Positions 7,539 to 17,100 of a DNA stretch of 41,923 nt are shown here, piece after piece. Made by a program: the position numbers and the translations under genes. This DNA comes from Planctomycetota bacterium (lineage in GTDB: Bacteria; Planctomycetota; UBA1135; GCA-002686595): NCBI GenBank assembly GCA_016220085.1, contig JACRIN010000032.1:1-41923 (forward strand). The letters run 5' to 3'. The first letter of the stretch is position 1; each line of letters starts with the position of its first letter. The notes under the pieces were generated by a model that worked only from the letters and a program-made list of their open reading frames with translations, did not search any database and was not told the origin of the DNA.

Positions 7539-8788
7539 GCGCCGAGCGCACGTTCGAGGCGCGCGAGCTCTCGCCGCGCGGCCACGGCGCGGTCTCGATC
7601 GTCGCCGTGCGCGGGCCGGGCGCGCTCGCGCGGGTTCGCGAGCTCTGCGCGCGCGACGACCTCACCGTCGGGGACGTGAGGCTGGTGACGTTGCGCGCGC
7701 AAGGCGAGCGCCTCGATCGCGCGCTGTGCATCGTCGCGCGCGACGACGACGTGGAGCTGCACCTCCACGGCAACCCGTTGCTCGTGGCGAGGCTCTGCTC
7801 GGAGCTCGGCGGCGCGCTCCCGAGCGCCCCGCGGAGGTCACGGGACCGCGAGTTTCCGAGCGATCCGAGAACACCAGGGGAGCGCGCGTTCCCGAGCGAC
7901 CCGAGAACACCGGAGGAGCGCGGGCTCCCGAGCGATTCGAAAACATCAGAGGAGCGCGAGCTCTCGAGCGATCTGAGCACATCGGCGGAGCTCGAGCCGC
8001 CGAGCGCTCCGAGAGCACCCGAAGAGCGCGCGTTCTCGATGCTCGCCCGCGCGGCGACCGACTCCGCGGCGCGCATCCTGCTCGACCAAGCGGAGGGCGC
8101 GCTGCGTCGCGCGGTCGACCTGGAGTTGCGCGCCGACGATCCGCTGCGGCTCGCGGCGCTGGTCGATCGCTCGCGCACGGCGCGTTTCGCGCTCGCGCCG
8201 ACGCGCGTGGTCTTGGCCGGGCCTGTCAACGCCGGCAAGTCGATGCTCTTCAACCTGCTGCTGGGCGAACGCCGCGCGATCGAGAGCGCCGAGCCCGGCA
8301 CGACGCGCGACGTGTTGCGGGCACATGCGCGCTTCGGCGCGTATCCGATCGAGCTCTTCGACGTCGCAGGCGTGCGGCCGCTCTCCGGCGCCGCGCCGGA
8401 GCACGCGGTCGAGCGCGCCGGCCAGGAGCTCGCCCGCGAGCTCTGCGCGCGCGCCGACTGGATCGTGTGGCTCTCTCCGGAGGGCGAACGGTCGCCGCCG
8501 GAGCTCGGCGCACGCGCGACCGCGTTCCTGTCGCGCGCGGACCAAGCCGCGCCCGAGCTCCGGTCTCGCGCTCGGCGGAGCCTCGCGTCGCGCACCGAGC
8601 CCGCGGCCGCGGTCGCCGCAGTACACGCGGCGTTCCGCGAGCATTTCTCGCTCCCGGAAGAGCCTTGGAGCCCCGGCATGGCCGTCACGTTCGACGAGCC
8701 GACGCGCGCCGCGCTGGACCTGGTTTTCGCGGCCGGGAGCGCCGAGGCGCGTCGCGCGGTTTGGCCGCGTGTCGTCGCCGCGCATTGA
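7535..8788 (+). CDS. Divergent MnmE/TrmE-like GTPase
   Basis: 417 residues. The N-terminus resembles the MnmE tetrahydrofolate-binding domain (GHGAVSIVAVRGPGA; ELHLHGNP near residue 76). A repetitive insertion occupies residues 105-164. A helical segment (AARILLDQAEGALRRAV) leads into a G domain with G1 GPVNAGKS (229-236) and TTRD (256-259). G3 reads DVAG instead of DTAG, and the place of NKxD reads SRAD (333-336). The C-terminal cysteine motif (C-x-G-K) needed for tRNA U34 modification by MnmE is absent, and the protein is shorter than the usual 450 or so residues. It is either a degenerate MnmE or a family with another role. It overlaps coaX by 4 bases. Confidence 0.72.
   Translation: MSAERTFEARELSPRGHGAVSIVAVRGPGALARVRELCARDDLTVGDVRLVTLRAQGERLDRALCIVARDDDVELHLHGNPLLVARLCSELGGALPSAPRRSRDREFPSDPRTPGERAFPSDPRTPEERGLPSDSKTSEERELSSDLSTSAELEPPSAPRAPEERAFSMLARAATDSAARILLDQAEGALRRAVDLELRADDPLRLAALVDRSRTARFALAPTRVVLAGPVNAGKSMLFNLLLGERRAIESAEPGTTRDVLRAHARFGAYPIELFDVAGVRPLSGAAPEHAVERAGQELARELCARADWIVWLSPEGERSPPELGARATAFLSRADQAAPELRSRARRSLASRTEPAAAVAAVHAAFREHFSLPEEPWSPGMAVTFDEPTRAALDLVFAAGSAEARRAVWPRVVAAH
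7847..8026 (+). repeat. Five 36-bp in-frame tandem repeats inside the MnmE-like gene
   Basis: Five diverged copies of a 12-codon unit start at 7847, 7883, 7919, 7955 and 7991. The unit encodes variants of R-x-F-P-S-D-P-R-T-P-E-E. Units 1 and 2 are the most similar, and divergence increases towards the 3' end. The repeat adds 60 hydrophilic residues between the N-domain and the G domain and keeps the frame. Confidence 0.85.
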
Positions 8789-8813
8789 AGTCGGGCGGTC
8801 CCCTCGCTAGGGT
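8785..8813 (+). promoter_or_regulatory. Sigma-70-like promoter of pyrB
   Basis: -35 TTGAAG (8785-8790, overlapping the stop of the upstream gene), exact 17-base spacer, -10 TAGGGT (8808-8813). It gives a leader of about 40 bases before ATG 8864. Confidence 0.55.
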
Positions 8814-8863
8814 GCCGCCTTCGACGTCGTCGGCCGCGCGTGTCGTGGCCTCCGACGCGCGAA

Positions 8864-10246
8864 ATGAACGCCGGGATCCGCCACCTCGTCTCGATCGACG
8901 ACCTCTCGCTCCCCGAGATCCTCGAGCTGTTCCAGCACGCGAAGGACTACGCGCAGGACTTGCGCGCCCATTCGCACGTCGCTCGCGGGCTGATCAGCGC
9001 CTCGCTCTTCTACGAAGCCTCGACGCGCACGCGGCTCTCGTTCGAGTCGTCGATGCTGCGCCTCGGCGGCGGCGTGCTGACCGCGGCCGACATGCGGCTC
9101 TCGTCGGCGTCGAAGGGGGAGTCGCTCGCGGACACCGTGCGCGTCGTCAGCGGCAGCTACGCGGACATCATCGTGCTGCGGCATGCGAGCGAGGGCGCGG
9201 CGCAGCTCGCGACCGAGTACTCGAACGTCCCGGTGATCAACGCCGGCGACGGCAGCCACGAGCACCCGACGCAGACGCTCTGCGACCTCTACAACCTCTG
9301 GATCGAACGCGGGCGCATCGAAGGCTTGCACGTGATGCTCGCCGGAGACTTGCGCTACAGCCGCACGATCCACTCGTTCGTCTACGCGCTCGCGCGCTTC
9401 GGCGCGAACATCGTCTGCTTGCCGACGCCCGGGTTCGAGCTGCCGCCGTACGTCGTGCAGCGCTTGCGCGAGGAGTTCGGCGTCGAGCCCGTCCGCGCGG
9501 ACGGGGAGAAGCTCGGCGAACTCGCGCGCTCGTGCGACGCGATGTACCTCACTCCGCAGAAGCCGCACCAGCTCTCGCTCTTCACCGACGCGAAGGGGAT
9601 CTCGGTCGAGCACGTCGACGCGGTGTACATGACGCGGCCGCAGACCGAGCGCTACACGTCCGCGGACACGTTGCCGCCGCGGCCGATGAGCCTCTCGAAG
9701 CAGACGCTGTCGCGGGAGTCGCTACGCGATGCGGTCGTGATGCACCCGTTGCCGCGCCGCGACGAGATCTCGTCGGACCTCGACGAAGACCCGCGCTCGA
9801 TCTACTTCAAGCAAGCGGCGCGCGGCGTGCCGATCCGCATGGCGATCCTCGCGCTCTTGCTCGGACGCCTGGAGCTCTCCGCGCCGCGCGCCGAAGTCGA
9901 CGTGCGCTACCATCCGGTCGCGCTGGGCGAGAATCCCTGCCCGAACCCGACGTGCATCTCGCGCACGGAGAATCGGCACGTGACGGCGCGCTACAAGCTC
10001 GCGTCGCGCTTCCCCGTCCGTGGCTTCTGCGCCTACTGCTCGCAGGAACTGCCGGCGCGCTGGGTCGGCTGCTCGACCACCGGCGTCTACCACGAGCGCG
10101 AGTCCGCGGCGGCGCGCCAGATCCGTCCGGATCACCTCGTGTTCTTCCGCGACGAGGCGCAGGCGCACGCACTCGGCTTCACCACCGTGGCGAAGCCTGT
10201 GCCCCCGGGCGTCGAGCCCGAACCCGCGCGCGCCGCCGGCGTTTGA
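8864..10246 (+). CDS. pyrB: Aspartate carbamoyltransferase with fused PyrI-type zinc domain and Ada-like tail
   Basis: Condenses carbamoyl phosphate with aspartate in pyrimidine synthesis. 460 residues from ATG 8864. Catalytic residues are intact: STRTR (53-57), K84, HPTQ (134-137), R167, RPQTER (258-263) and HPLPR (294-298). The catalytic chain ends near residue 334. The extension carries CPNPTC (C359, C364) and CAYC (C389, C392), the CX4C...CX2C pattern of the PyrI zinc domain, including the neighbouring CIS. There is no nucleotide-binding allosteric domain. Residues 400-445 (VGCSTTGVYH ... LVFFRD ... GF) resemble the Ada metal-binding fold, but the usual cysteines are mostly lost. The zinc module probably supports oligomer assembly as in class-B enzymes, without CTP/ATP control. 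Confidence 0.93.
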   Translation: MNAGIRHLVSIDDLSLPEILELFQHAKDYAQDLRAHSHVARGLISASLFYEASTRTRLSFESSMLRLGGGVLTAADMRLSSASKGESLADTVRVVSGSYADIIVLRHASEGAAQLATEYSNVPVINAGDGSHEHPTQTLCDLYNLWIERGRIEGLHVMLAGDLRYSRTIHSFVYALARFGANIVCLPTPGFELPPYVVQRLREEFGVEPVRADGEKLGELARSCDAMYLTPQKPHQLSLFTDAKGISVEHVDAVYMTRPQTERYTSADTLPPRPMSLSKQTLSRESLRDAVVMHPLPRRDEISSDLDEDPRSIYFKQAARGVPIRMAILALLLGRLELSAPRAEVDVRYHPVALGENPCPNPTCISRTENRHVTARYKLASRFPVRGFCAYCSQELPARWVGCSTTGVYHERESAAARQIRPDHLVFFRDEAQAHALGFTTVAKPVPPGVEPEPARAAGV

Positions 10247-10276
10247 ACCGCGATTCGTGCGGCTCGCGAGGGCCGT

Positions 10277-10292
10277 CGAGCGCTTTCGCTCG
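10277..10292 (+). terminator. Weak terminator-like hairpin after pyrB
   Basis: CGAGCG-CTTT-CGCTCG, a 6-bp perfect stem 30 bases after the pyrB stop. Only a GTTTG follows, so intrinsic activity is doubtful. Confidence 0.3.
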
Positions 10293-10583
10293 CGGGCGCG
10301 TTTGGGAGCGCTGCATTCGCAGATCGAGTGAAGCATCCCAGTGGCCCGCAAAGGCCCGCCGACGTCTCGCGGGTGCACGCTCCGCGCGGACGTCCCCACA
10401 TGGGCGGAGACGGCATGGGGTTTGATCCAGCACGCGCGCACTTTGGGGCCCGAGATCCCGTTCGGCAGCCTCGGCGACTCGCTCGCGTCCGGTATGCGGA
10501 CCGACGGGCATCGAAGCCGCGGACCGGGCGATTGGCCGGGTGCGACGACCATGCAGAACCCTTCGACGCAGCGACGACTTCGC

Positions 10584-10612
10584 TTGACCCTCCGCGCGAG
10601 GGGACGAATAAT
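10584..10612 (+). promoter_or_regulatory. Sigma-70-like promoter of the lipoprotein cluster
   Basis: -35 TTGACC (10584-10589), exact 17-base spacer, -10 AATAAT (10607-10612). This is the closest match to consensus in the window. It would drive the gene at 10879 and probably the following lipoprotein genes, with a long untranslated leader. Confidence 0.6.
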
Positions 10613-10878
10613 CCTCGCTCCGTCGGACGCGCGCGCAACCTTGGCGGGGCTCCCGTCTAGGTCCACGCGGTGCGTGTCGGAACGGCATCCCACACCCAGC
10701 CTCGAAGCCCCCAAGCGTCTCCACTCCGCGTCACACCGATCGGCCCTGGCAGGCACGTCGACCCTCGCGCACGCGCTGCGCGCCGGTGCGACGGACGAGC
10801 GCCGCTCGTCGAACGCCGACCGTTGAGCGTGAACGCCCGCGAATCCCACCGACTCCCTTCGATCCAACACGAGAGACC

Positions 10879-13800
10879 ATGAAATCGTCGGCCGCTTCTT
10901 TCCTCAGCGCTCTGGTCGAGCGTCATCCCCGCCTTCCCCGACTTTCCTCGGCGTGCGGTGTGACCGCTTCCGCGGCCTTGCTCCTGGTTGCGTCTAGCTG
11001 CGGCGGTAGCTCGAGCAGCGGAGCCGCGGGCCACAAGCCCAACTCGTTGATCGAAGCAGACAGCGATCCGAACACCGACCTCAAGATCTACGTCGACCCG
11101 CATGAAGGCGGCGCCGCGACTCAGCTCAAGATCGTGTCGGTCGAGTGGGGACGGCTCGTCGACATCAAGGACTCGACCGGCGCGACGGTGTTCTCCGACA
11201 TCGTCGTCCGTGACAGCATCCTGACGCAGGGCTCGTTCACGCTCGACGTGGATCCGATCTCTGCGCGTCAGACGCTGACGATCAACAAGCTCTACGGCTC
11301 CGCGGAGTTCAAGGCGGCGCTCGACCAAGCGCTGCACCTCCAATCGGTGCTCAGCAAGAGCCTCGATCCGAGCGAATTGCCGCCGTTCACGGCGCTGCCG
11401 CGCAACTCCGCGATGCTCGTGACGTTCAACGATTTGCTCGACCCGAAGCGGATCGACGGCACGACGATCCGGATGATGACCGAGTACCCGCCGGACCAGC
11501 CGTTCGAGGCCCGCATCATCGGAGACCCGAACCACGGCGACCGCGTCGACTTCGACGGCAAGGTCAAGTTCTATTCGACCCGAGTCATCGTCGACATGAC
11601 CGTGTCGCAGGACGAGGCGGCTGCCGCCAACCCGCCGCTCGTCGTCAACTCGATCGGTCTGCCGGCCGCTGTCGATGCGAACAAGCCCAACGTGCTGCTG
11701 CGGATCCCGACCAAGACCGACACGGCGTCCTCGCAGTTCGAGGTCCTCGAGAACCTGACCGGACACCGTTTGTCGTTCACCGGCAACGGTCCGGTGGACA
11801 ACACCGTCGCGACGCTCGACGTCATCCGTGCGGTGCGCTCGATGGGCTCGACCGTGGTCACCGGCGACCCGAGCAACGGCTTCCTCGCCGACAACCTCCC
11901 GCCGGAGATCATCGGCGAGCAGGGCGTCGTCGTCGTCGTCACGGACGACCCCGCATCGTCCGACCCGTCCGATCTGCTCGTCGACCTCACGTTCGGCACC
12001 ACCGTGTGCGCGCAAGCGGTTCGCCCGGACGACGTACTCGACCTCGGCGGCGAGCGCGCGACCGCTTCCGCCCTATCCCTCACGCCGATCAACGGCGTCG
12101 TCACGGGTGCGCAGTTCCACCTGAACTCCGGCTCGGACCTGACCACGTTCCTGGCCGGTGGTAGCGGCGAGTTCATCACGACCTGGCTGCCGACCGCGGG
12201 CGTGCTGCCCGACTGCTTCGTCGAGTACAGCCCGGATCCGTTGACCGCCCCGAACGTCGGCCTCGCGACCCAGATGGTCGCGACGGTCAAGTTCAGCGAG
12301 CCGATGGATCCCGCGACGATGCAGGCCTTCGACACGTTCACGATCACGCGCACGACCGCGGGCCTCTCCGCGCTGCGCAAGAACGTCATCGGCAGCCTGG
12401 CCGGGTCGCAGGACCTGCGCGATTACACCTTCCAGCCGACGCTGCCGCTGCGTCACGCTCAAGGTACTGCCGAGATCTTCCAGCTCGATGTCGTCGGCGG
12501 CTCGACCGGCGTCCGCGACCTCGCGGGCAACGCGCTGCTCAACTCGTTGCCTGCGGTGACCTTCACCATCGACCCGAACGAGCCGACGCAAACCTCGGAT
12601 GGCTTCGTGTTGAAGTTTTCCTCGCCCGACGAGGACATTCCGAGCTTCGCGACGTCCTTCGACACGCCGGAAGTCCGCGGTCAGCACTTGTACGACCTGA
12701 CGCGCGGCATCATCCGTCCGCGTCCGCTGACGCGCTTCTCGGCTCAAGCCGACCAATCCAAGCCGGTCGTCGGCGCGATGATCCCCTTCACCCAGGCGAT
12801 CCAGACTCCGCTGTCCAATCTCGGCAGCAAGATGATGGGGGTCTGGCGCTACCACGACGTCGGCTTCTCGCTGGTCGACGAGGGCACGATGAACCTCGAC
12901 GTCGAAGGATTGAACTGGGCTCCGTTCGGCGCCGGTGTCGCGGTCGACCAGTTCCCGCTGTTCCAGTTGTCGCTGACGCACAGCCGGTACCTCCCGGACG
13001 AGGAGATCAACACCCAGACCCTGCTGCCGACCAAGACGCTGTCGGGCCTGGTGGCGACCTTCTCGCAAAACGTCGCCAGCTCGGCAAACGATCCGCTGAA
13101 GGTCGTGCACCCGAAGGACTACGGCTACATCTTGACCCCGGCGGACACCTTCGTGTCGTCGACCGCGACCCTGATGCACCCGTGGCCGCTGAACCGCCAG
13201 ATTCCCGCCGGTCTGAACCCGACCTACTACACCTGGCGCGATACGGCCGTGCAGACGCTCGGCGCCCCGAACGGCTACGGCGCGGACACCGGGCGTCTGA
13301 TCCAGGTCACAGGCCTCGGCAAGGCCGGCTCGCCGTACGGGAAGGACCAGGTTCCGACGGTCGGCCTGCCGCTGCTGTTCGAATTCCGCTGCTACCCGAA
13401 CGACTCGTCGATCGGACTGAACGGCTTCAAGATCGCGCTCGCGCTGAACTCCTCGGCGGCCCCGTTCTTCCGCGCGTTCTCGACCGGTGGCATCCTCGCG
13501 AGCGGTCAGCCGAAGAAGGTCGATCCGGACAACGAGCCGACGGCCCAGGGCGGAGTCAATCCGATCACCGGCCTTACGACCCCGGCGCTCGACAACTCCT
13601 TCTACTACGGGCAAGCGGACTTCGTGGTGCGGATCAGCCGCTCGCACTCGATCTGGTTCGACAGCCAGCTCGGCTCGCCGGTCTACTACACGCCGCTGGT
13701 CGAGCCGACGCCGTCGCAGCAGCCCGCCGGAACCTCGCTGGTGTTCGCGTACCGTGGCGCGACGACGTTGACCCCGGCTCCTTCGGGGGGCAGTGCGAAG

Positions 13801-14043
13801 GGCACCTACATCAACGCCGACAACATCGACTTCTACGGCGACTCGAAGATCGTCGCTCTCGGCGGCACTGCGGCCTCGGCTTTCACCGTCGGCTTCGTGA
13901 CTCCCGGCGACAACACGTGGAAGCCCAACCTGACCAGCCTCAGCGGTGCGAAGTTCTTCCAGTTCCGCGTGAGCTTCCTCTCGAACGCCGCGACCGGGCT
14001 CTACCCCGAGCTCTCCGCCGTGGCCTTCCCGATCTCCAACTGA
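10879..14043 (+). CDS. Large exported lipoprotein with SbsA-type Ig-like domains
   Basis: 1054 residues from ATG 10879. A basic N-terminus and a hydrophobic stretch end at LLLVASSC (C41), a lipoprotein-type signal, followed by a Gly/Ser linker. At least two bacterial Ig-like segments of the SbsA type are recognisable: around residues 165-260 (MLVTFNDLLDP...TIRMM) and around 440-560 (ATVKFSEPMDPATM...FTI). The remainder is beta-rich and not recognised. The last 35 residues (FFQFRVSF...LYPELSAVAFPI) resemble the ends of the neighbouring lipoproteins and look like closing strands of a jelly-roll. Probable cell-surface protein; ligand unknown. First of three consecutive lipoprotein genes. Confidence 0.85.
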   Translation: MKSSAASFLSALVERHPRLPRLSSACGVTASAALLLVASSCGGSSSSGAAGHKPNSLIEADSDPNTDLKIYVDPHEGGAATQLKIVSVEWGRLVDIKDSTGATVFSDIVVRDSILTQGSFTLDVDPISARQTLTINKLYGSAEFKAALDQALHLQSVLSKSLDPSELPPFTALPRNSAMLVTFNDLLDPKRIDGTTIRMMTEYPPDQPFEARIIGDPNHGDRVDFDGKVKFYSTRVIVDMTVSQDEAAAANPPLVVNSIGLPAAVDANKPNVLLRIPTKTDTASSQFEVLENLTGHRLSFTGNGPVDNTVATLDVIRAVRSMGSTVVTGDPSNGFLADNLPPEIIGEQGVVVVVTDDPASSDPSDLLVDLTFGTTVCAQAVRPDDVLDLGGERATASALSLTPINGVVTGAQFHLNSGSDLTTFLAGGSGEFITTWLPTAGVLPDCFVEYSPDPLTAPNVGLATQMVATVKFSEPMDPATMQAFDTFTITRTTAGLSALRKNVIGSLAGSQDLRDYTFQPTLPLRHAQGTAEIFQLDVVGGSTGVRDLAGNALLNSLPAVTFTIDPNEPTQTSDGFVLKFSSPDEDIPSFATSFDTPEVRGQHLYDLTRGIIRPRPLTRFSAQADQSKPVVGAMIPFTQAIQTPLSNLGSKMMGVWRYHDVGFSLVDEGTMNLDVEGLNWAPFGAGVAVDQFPLFQLSLTHSRYLPDEEINTQTLLPTKTLSGLVATFSQNVASSANDPLKVVHPKDYGYILTPADTFVSSTATLMHPWPLNRQIPAGLNPTYYTWRDTAVQTLGAPNGYGADTGRLIQVTGLGKAGSPYGKDQVPTVGLPLLFEFRCYPNDSSIGLNGFKIALALNSSAAPFFRAFSTGGILASGQPKKVDPDNEPTAQGGVNPITGLTTPALDNSFYYGQADFVVRISRSHSIWFDSQLGSPVYYTPLVEPTPSQQPAGTSLVFAYRGATTLTPAPSGGSAKGTYINADNIDFYGDSKIVALGGTAASAFTVGFVTPGDNTWKPNLTSLSGAKFFQFRVSFLSNAATGLYPELSAVAFPISN

Positions 14044-14116
14044 TTCACTCGAACTCCCCCTCGGCACGCCAGACGTCCCCGACACTCCAGGCACCCTCGA
14101 CATCCCCGACATCCAA

Positions 14117-17100
14117 ATGACGAACGGCAAGTCTCTCTCGTCGCTGCGTAGCTTGGTCGCACTGACCTCCCTCGTCGCGCTCACGGGTTGCTCTGGTGGC
14201 GGCGGATCCGGTGGTTCGGACTTCGCGCTGACCGCGGTCAGCGTGTCCAACAACTCGATTTGGCGCATCAACCGGGCGATCGAGTTCACCTTCTCGAAGC
14301 CGGTCGACCTCAACACGGTCAACCTCAACACCGTTCAGCTCCGCGAGGTCTTCGGCGCGCCTTCGTCGGGTGAATTCTCCTACAAGCCGGACCCGACCGA
14401 TTCGACGAAGGTGTTGAAGAACGTCGTCGTGTTCCAGCCGGTCTGCCCGAAGCTCGCCGACCTCTCGGACGCGGGCTTCAAGCCGGGCGGCGTCAACTAC
14501 GAGCTCAAGGTGCTCGGGAGCGCGCAGACCACCGGCCTGACGGTGCAGTCGACCAGCGGGGATTCGCTCACGTCGAGCCAAGCGATCTTCTTCACGACGC
14601 CGACGTCGACGACCGCCAGCCAGATCTTCTACGACCCGGTGTTCGGCGGCCCGAAGCCGCGCGTCCGTTCGGCCGCCACCACGGCGGACGACCTCGACCC
14701 GAACTACTCGTACATCGAGCTCGGCGGCGACACGAACAAGCGCGTCTACTTCCAGAAGGACGCGGCGCAGAACGTGACGCTCGAGAACGACCCGGACCTG
14801 CCCGGCGGCCTCTTGCCGTTGAACCTGCTCTCGGATGCGAGTTCCAACGTCGCGCTCGTCATCTACTTCGACCAGCCGATCGACCCGAGTTCGACCAACG
14901 TCTCGTCGAGCCGACTGCGGTGGGACTATCTGTCCGATCCGGCCAACAACACGTTCTCGCCGCTCGACTGCGACGTGACGCTCGTCGGCAACTGCGTGGC
15001 GTCCGGTGCGATCGTCCGGATCGAGCCGAAGGGCATCGTCCCTCCCGACGCGCTGCTCCGGGGCGTGATCGCGGCTCAGTTCTCCGACTTGGTCGGCGAA
15101 ACGCGCCCGCAGGACGAGCTGAACTTCGCCAAGGCTCGCACCCAGGTTTCACCGATCCCGCTGGCCGACGAGATCATCGAGGACTTCGCGACGCAAGCGA
15201 AGTTCGACGCGACCGCGGGCTTTGGCGATCCGATCGCCGCCTGGTCCGATGGTCAACTTTCACCTAGCGTCGGCTTCACCGGTACCGGCGGTCCGTCAGC
15301 GACCTTCGACCTCAAGATCCCGGCGTCCAAGACGGTGATCTGGGACACGGTGTCCACGACGTTCACCGGTGGCCCGAATTTCCTCGCGACCTCGACCCAG
15401 GTCGCCGTCGGCGGAGTGCTCGATGTCCGCAACCTGTGGATCGAAGCGGGCGGAACCCTGGTGGTGCAAGGTCCGAACCCCGCGGTGATCCTCGCGACCG
15501 GCTGGGTGAAGATCGACGGACGCTTGCTCGTGTCCGGTTCGGACACCCCAGGCGTCGTGACGCTCAACACCACGAACATCCCCGAGCCCGGTGCGGCCGG
15601 CCAGTGCGGCGGCGGCCGCGGTGGCGTCGGCAGCCCGTTGACCAGCGCCTCGTCGCCCAAGGGCGGCAACGGGTTCGGCGCGTTCAACCAGGCCGACCGA
15701 GGCGGCGTCGGCGGTGAAACCGGCTGGAACGATACCAAGCAGGGCGTCGCGTATCGACGCGGCGGCGGCGGCGGCGGCGGCACGCTGGGCGTGTCCCAGG
15801 CAGCGCCTCCGGGTTTCTTCGGGTTCGAGCAGGCCTACATCGGCCTCGACGCCGAGCCCGGGTTCCCGAACCTCCTCGGTCTCACGACGATCGCTCTCGC
15901 CTGCGCGGACCCGACCCCGCCGAAGAGTGGCGTCACTGGTCAGTGCCCGCCGATGGGCGGCGCGATCGGGCCCGCGCCGTTCGCGGACAACGACTCGACC
16001 AACGACTTCTTCGGCTACCAGCTCGACCTGACGACCAACACGGTGACGCTCGGCGAGCTCAAACGTCCGTGGGCGGGTTCTGGCGGCGGAGCGGGCGGCG
16101 ACGCGTCCTTCACCAGTGGTCAGCCGTTCCCCGAGTCGCCCTTCGATCCCACGGGCGATGAGAAGGGCTCGGGCGGCGGCGGCGGCGGCGGTTCGCTGCA
16201 CGTGCTCGCCCTCGACGACATCATCTTCGGCGCGGTCGGCCAAATCGAGTGCCGAGGCGGCAGCGGCGGGGGTGGCGAGAACTCCATCTACTTCGACCGC
16301 GTCGGCGGTGGTTCCGGCGGCGGCTCCGGCGGTCACGTGGTCCTCGAGTCCGCGCAGCAGATCGACCTGAGCTTGGTCACGGGCTCGTCCTCCGTCGCGA
16401 TCCTCGCCACCGGCGGCGAGGGCGGCAACGGGAAGAACGACGTCGGTGGCGCCGGGCCGGGTGCCGGCGGCGTCGTCGAGTCCGCTCCCTCGTCCGATGC
16501 CTGCCCGACCGGCTACCCGACCACCGGCACGAACGCGTGCCTCGGGCACGTCGACGGCGCGGGCGGCGATGGCGGTCCGGGCATCGTCCAGATGCACGTC
16601 AACGACTTCACCCCGGGCGTGGACATCCTCCTGCCCGCGGGCAAAACGCTCGACGTCATCTGCAAGCCGCGGCCGCTCTGCGCTTCCACGCAGCTGGGCG
16701 TCAACCCGACCGCGCGCATGGTGCCGAGCTTCGGTCGGCACTCTCGCGCGCGCTCGAGTTGGATCGCGCTCGGACTCGGCGCGTTCGGCGGCGGCCCCGG
16801 CCTCGAACGTCCGGAGGTCTTCGACTTCCAGGGCACCGACCCGCTGACCGGCTTCGTGCAGACGACCGGCACGTCGGTCAACATGCTCACGCCGATCATC
16901 GCGGCGTCGAACGTCGACCCCGCGGGCCTCACCGCGCCGTTCATCACGACTCCGTTCAAGATCGTGATGGATGGCTCCGGTATCGACGCGGGCCTGACCG
17001 GCAATCCGTCGCTGCTCAAGCACTATCTGGTCGAGATCACCGACGGACTGCAGCTCGAGCGCTACGAAGTCAGCTCGGCGAGCTACGCGAGCGGGACGGG

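Larger units (their letters stand above)
10247..10878 (+). other. Intergenic region between pyrB and the first lipoprotein
   Basis: 632 bases without a convincing gene. It holds a candidate terminator hairpin (10277-10292), a strong promoter (10584-10612) and a leader of about 260 bases before ATG 10879. Open frames here have Arg/Ser/Thr-rich, non-protein-like translations. Confidence 0.5.

Noticed and set aside
7847..8026. 36-bp repeats considered as a CRISPR array
   Set aside because: The units are directly adjacent with no spacers, are in frame, and code for a repeated peptide within a gene.
8864..10246. Frameshift or gene fusion artefact at the pyrB 3' end
   Set aside because: The frame is continuous, codon use does not change, and the extension has coherent zinc-domain motifs, so a real fusion is more likely.
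10328..10826. Open frames of 110 and 161 codons in the pyrB-lipoprotein gap
   Set aside because: Composition is Arg/Ser/Thr-rich with no domain, signal or ribosome site, and they overlap a good promoter.
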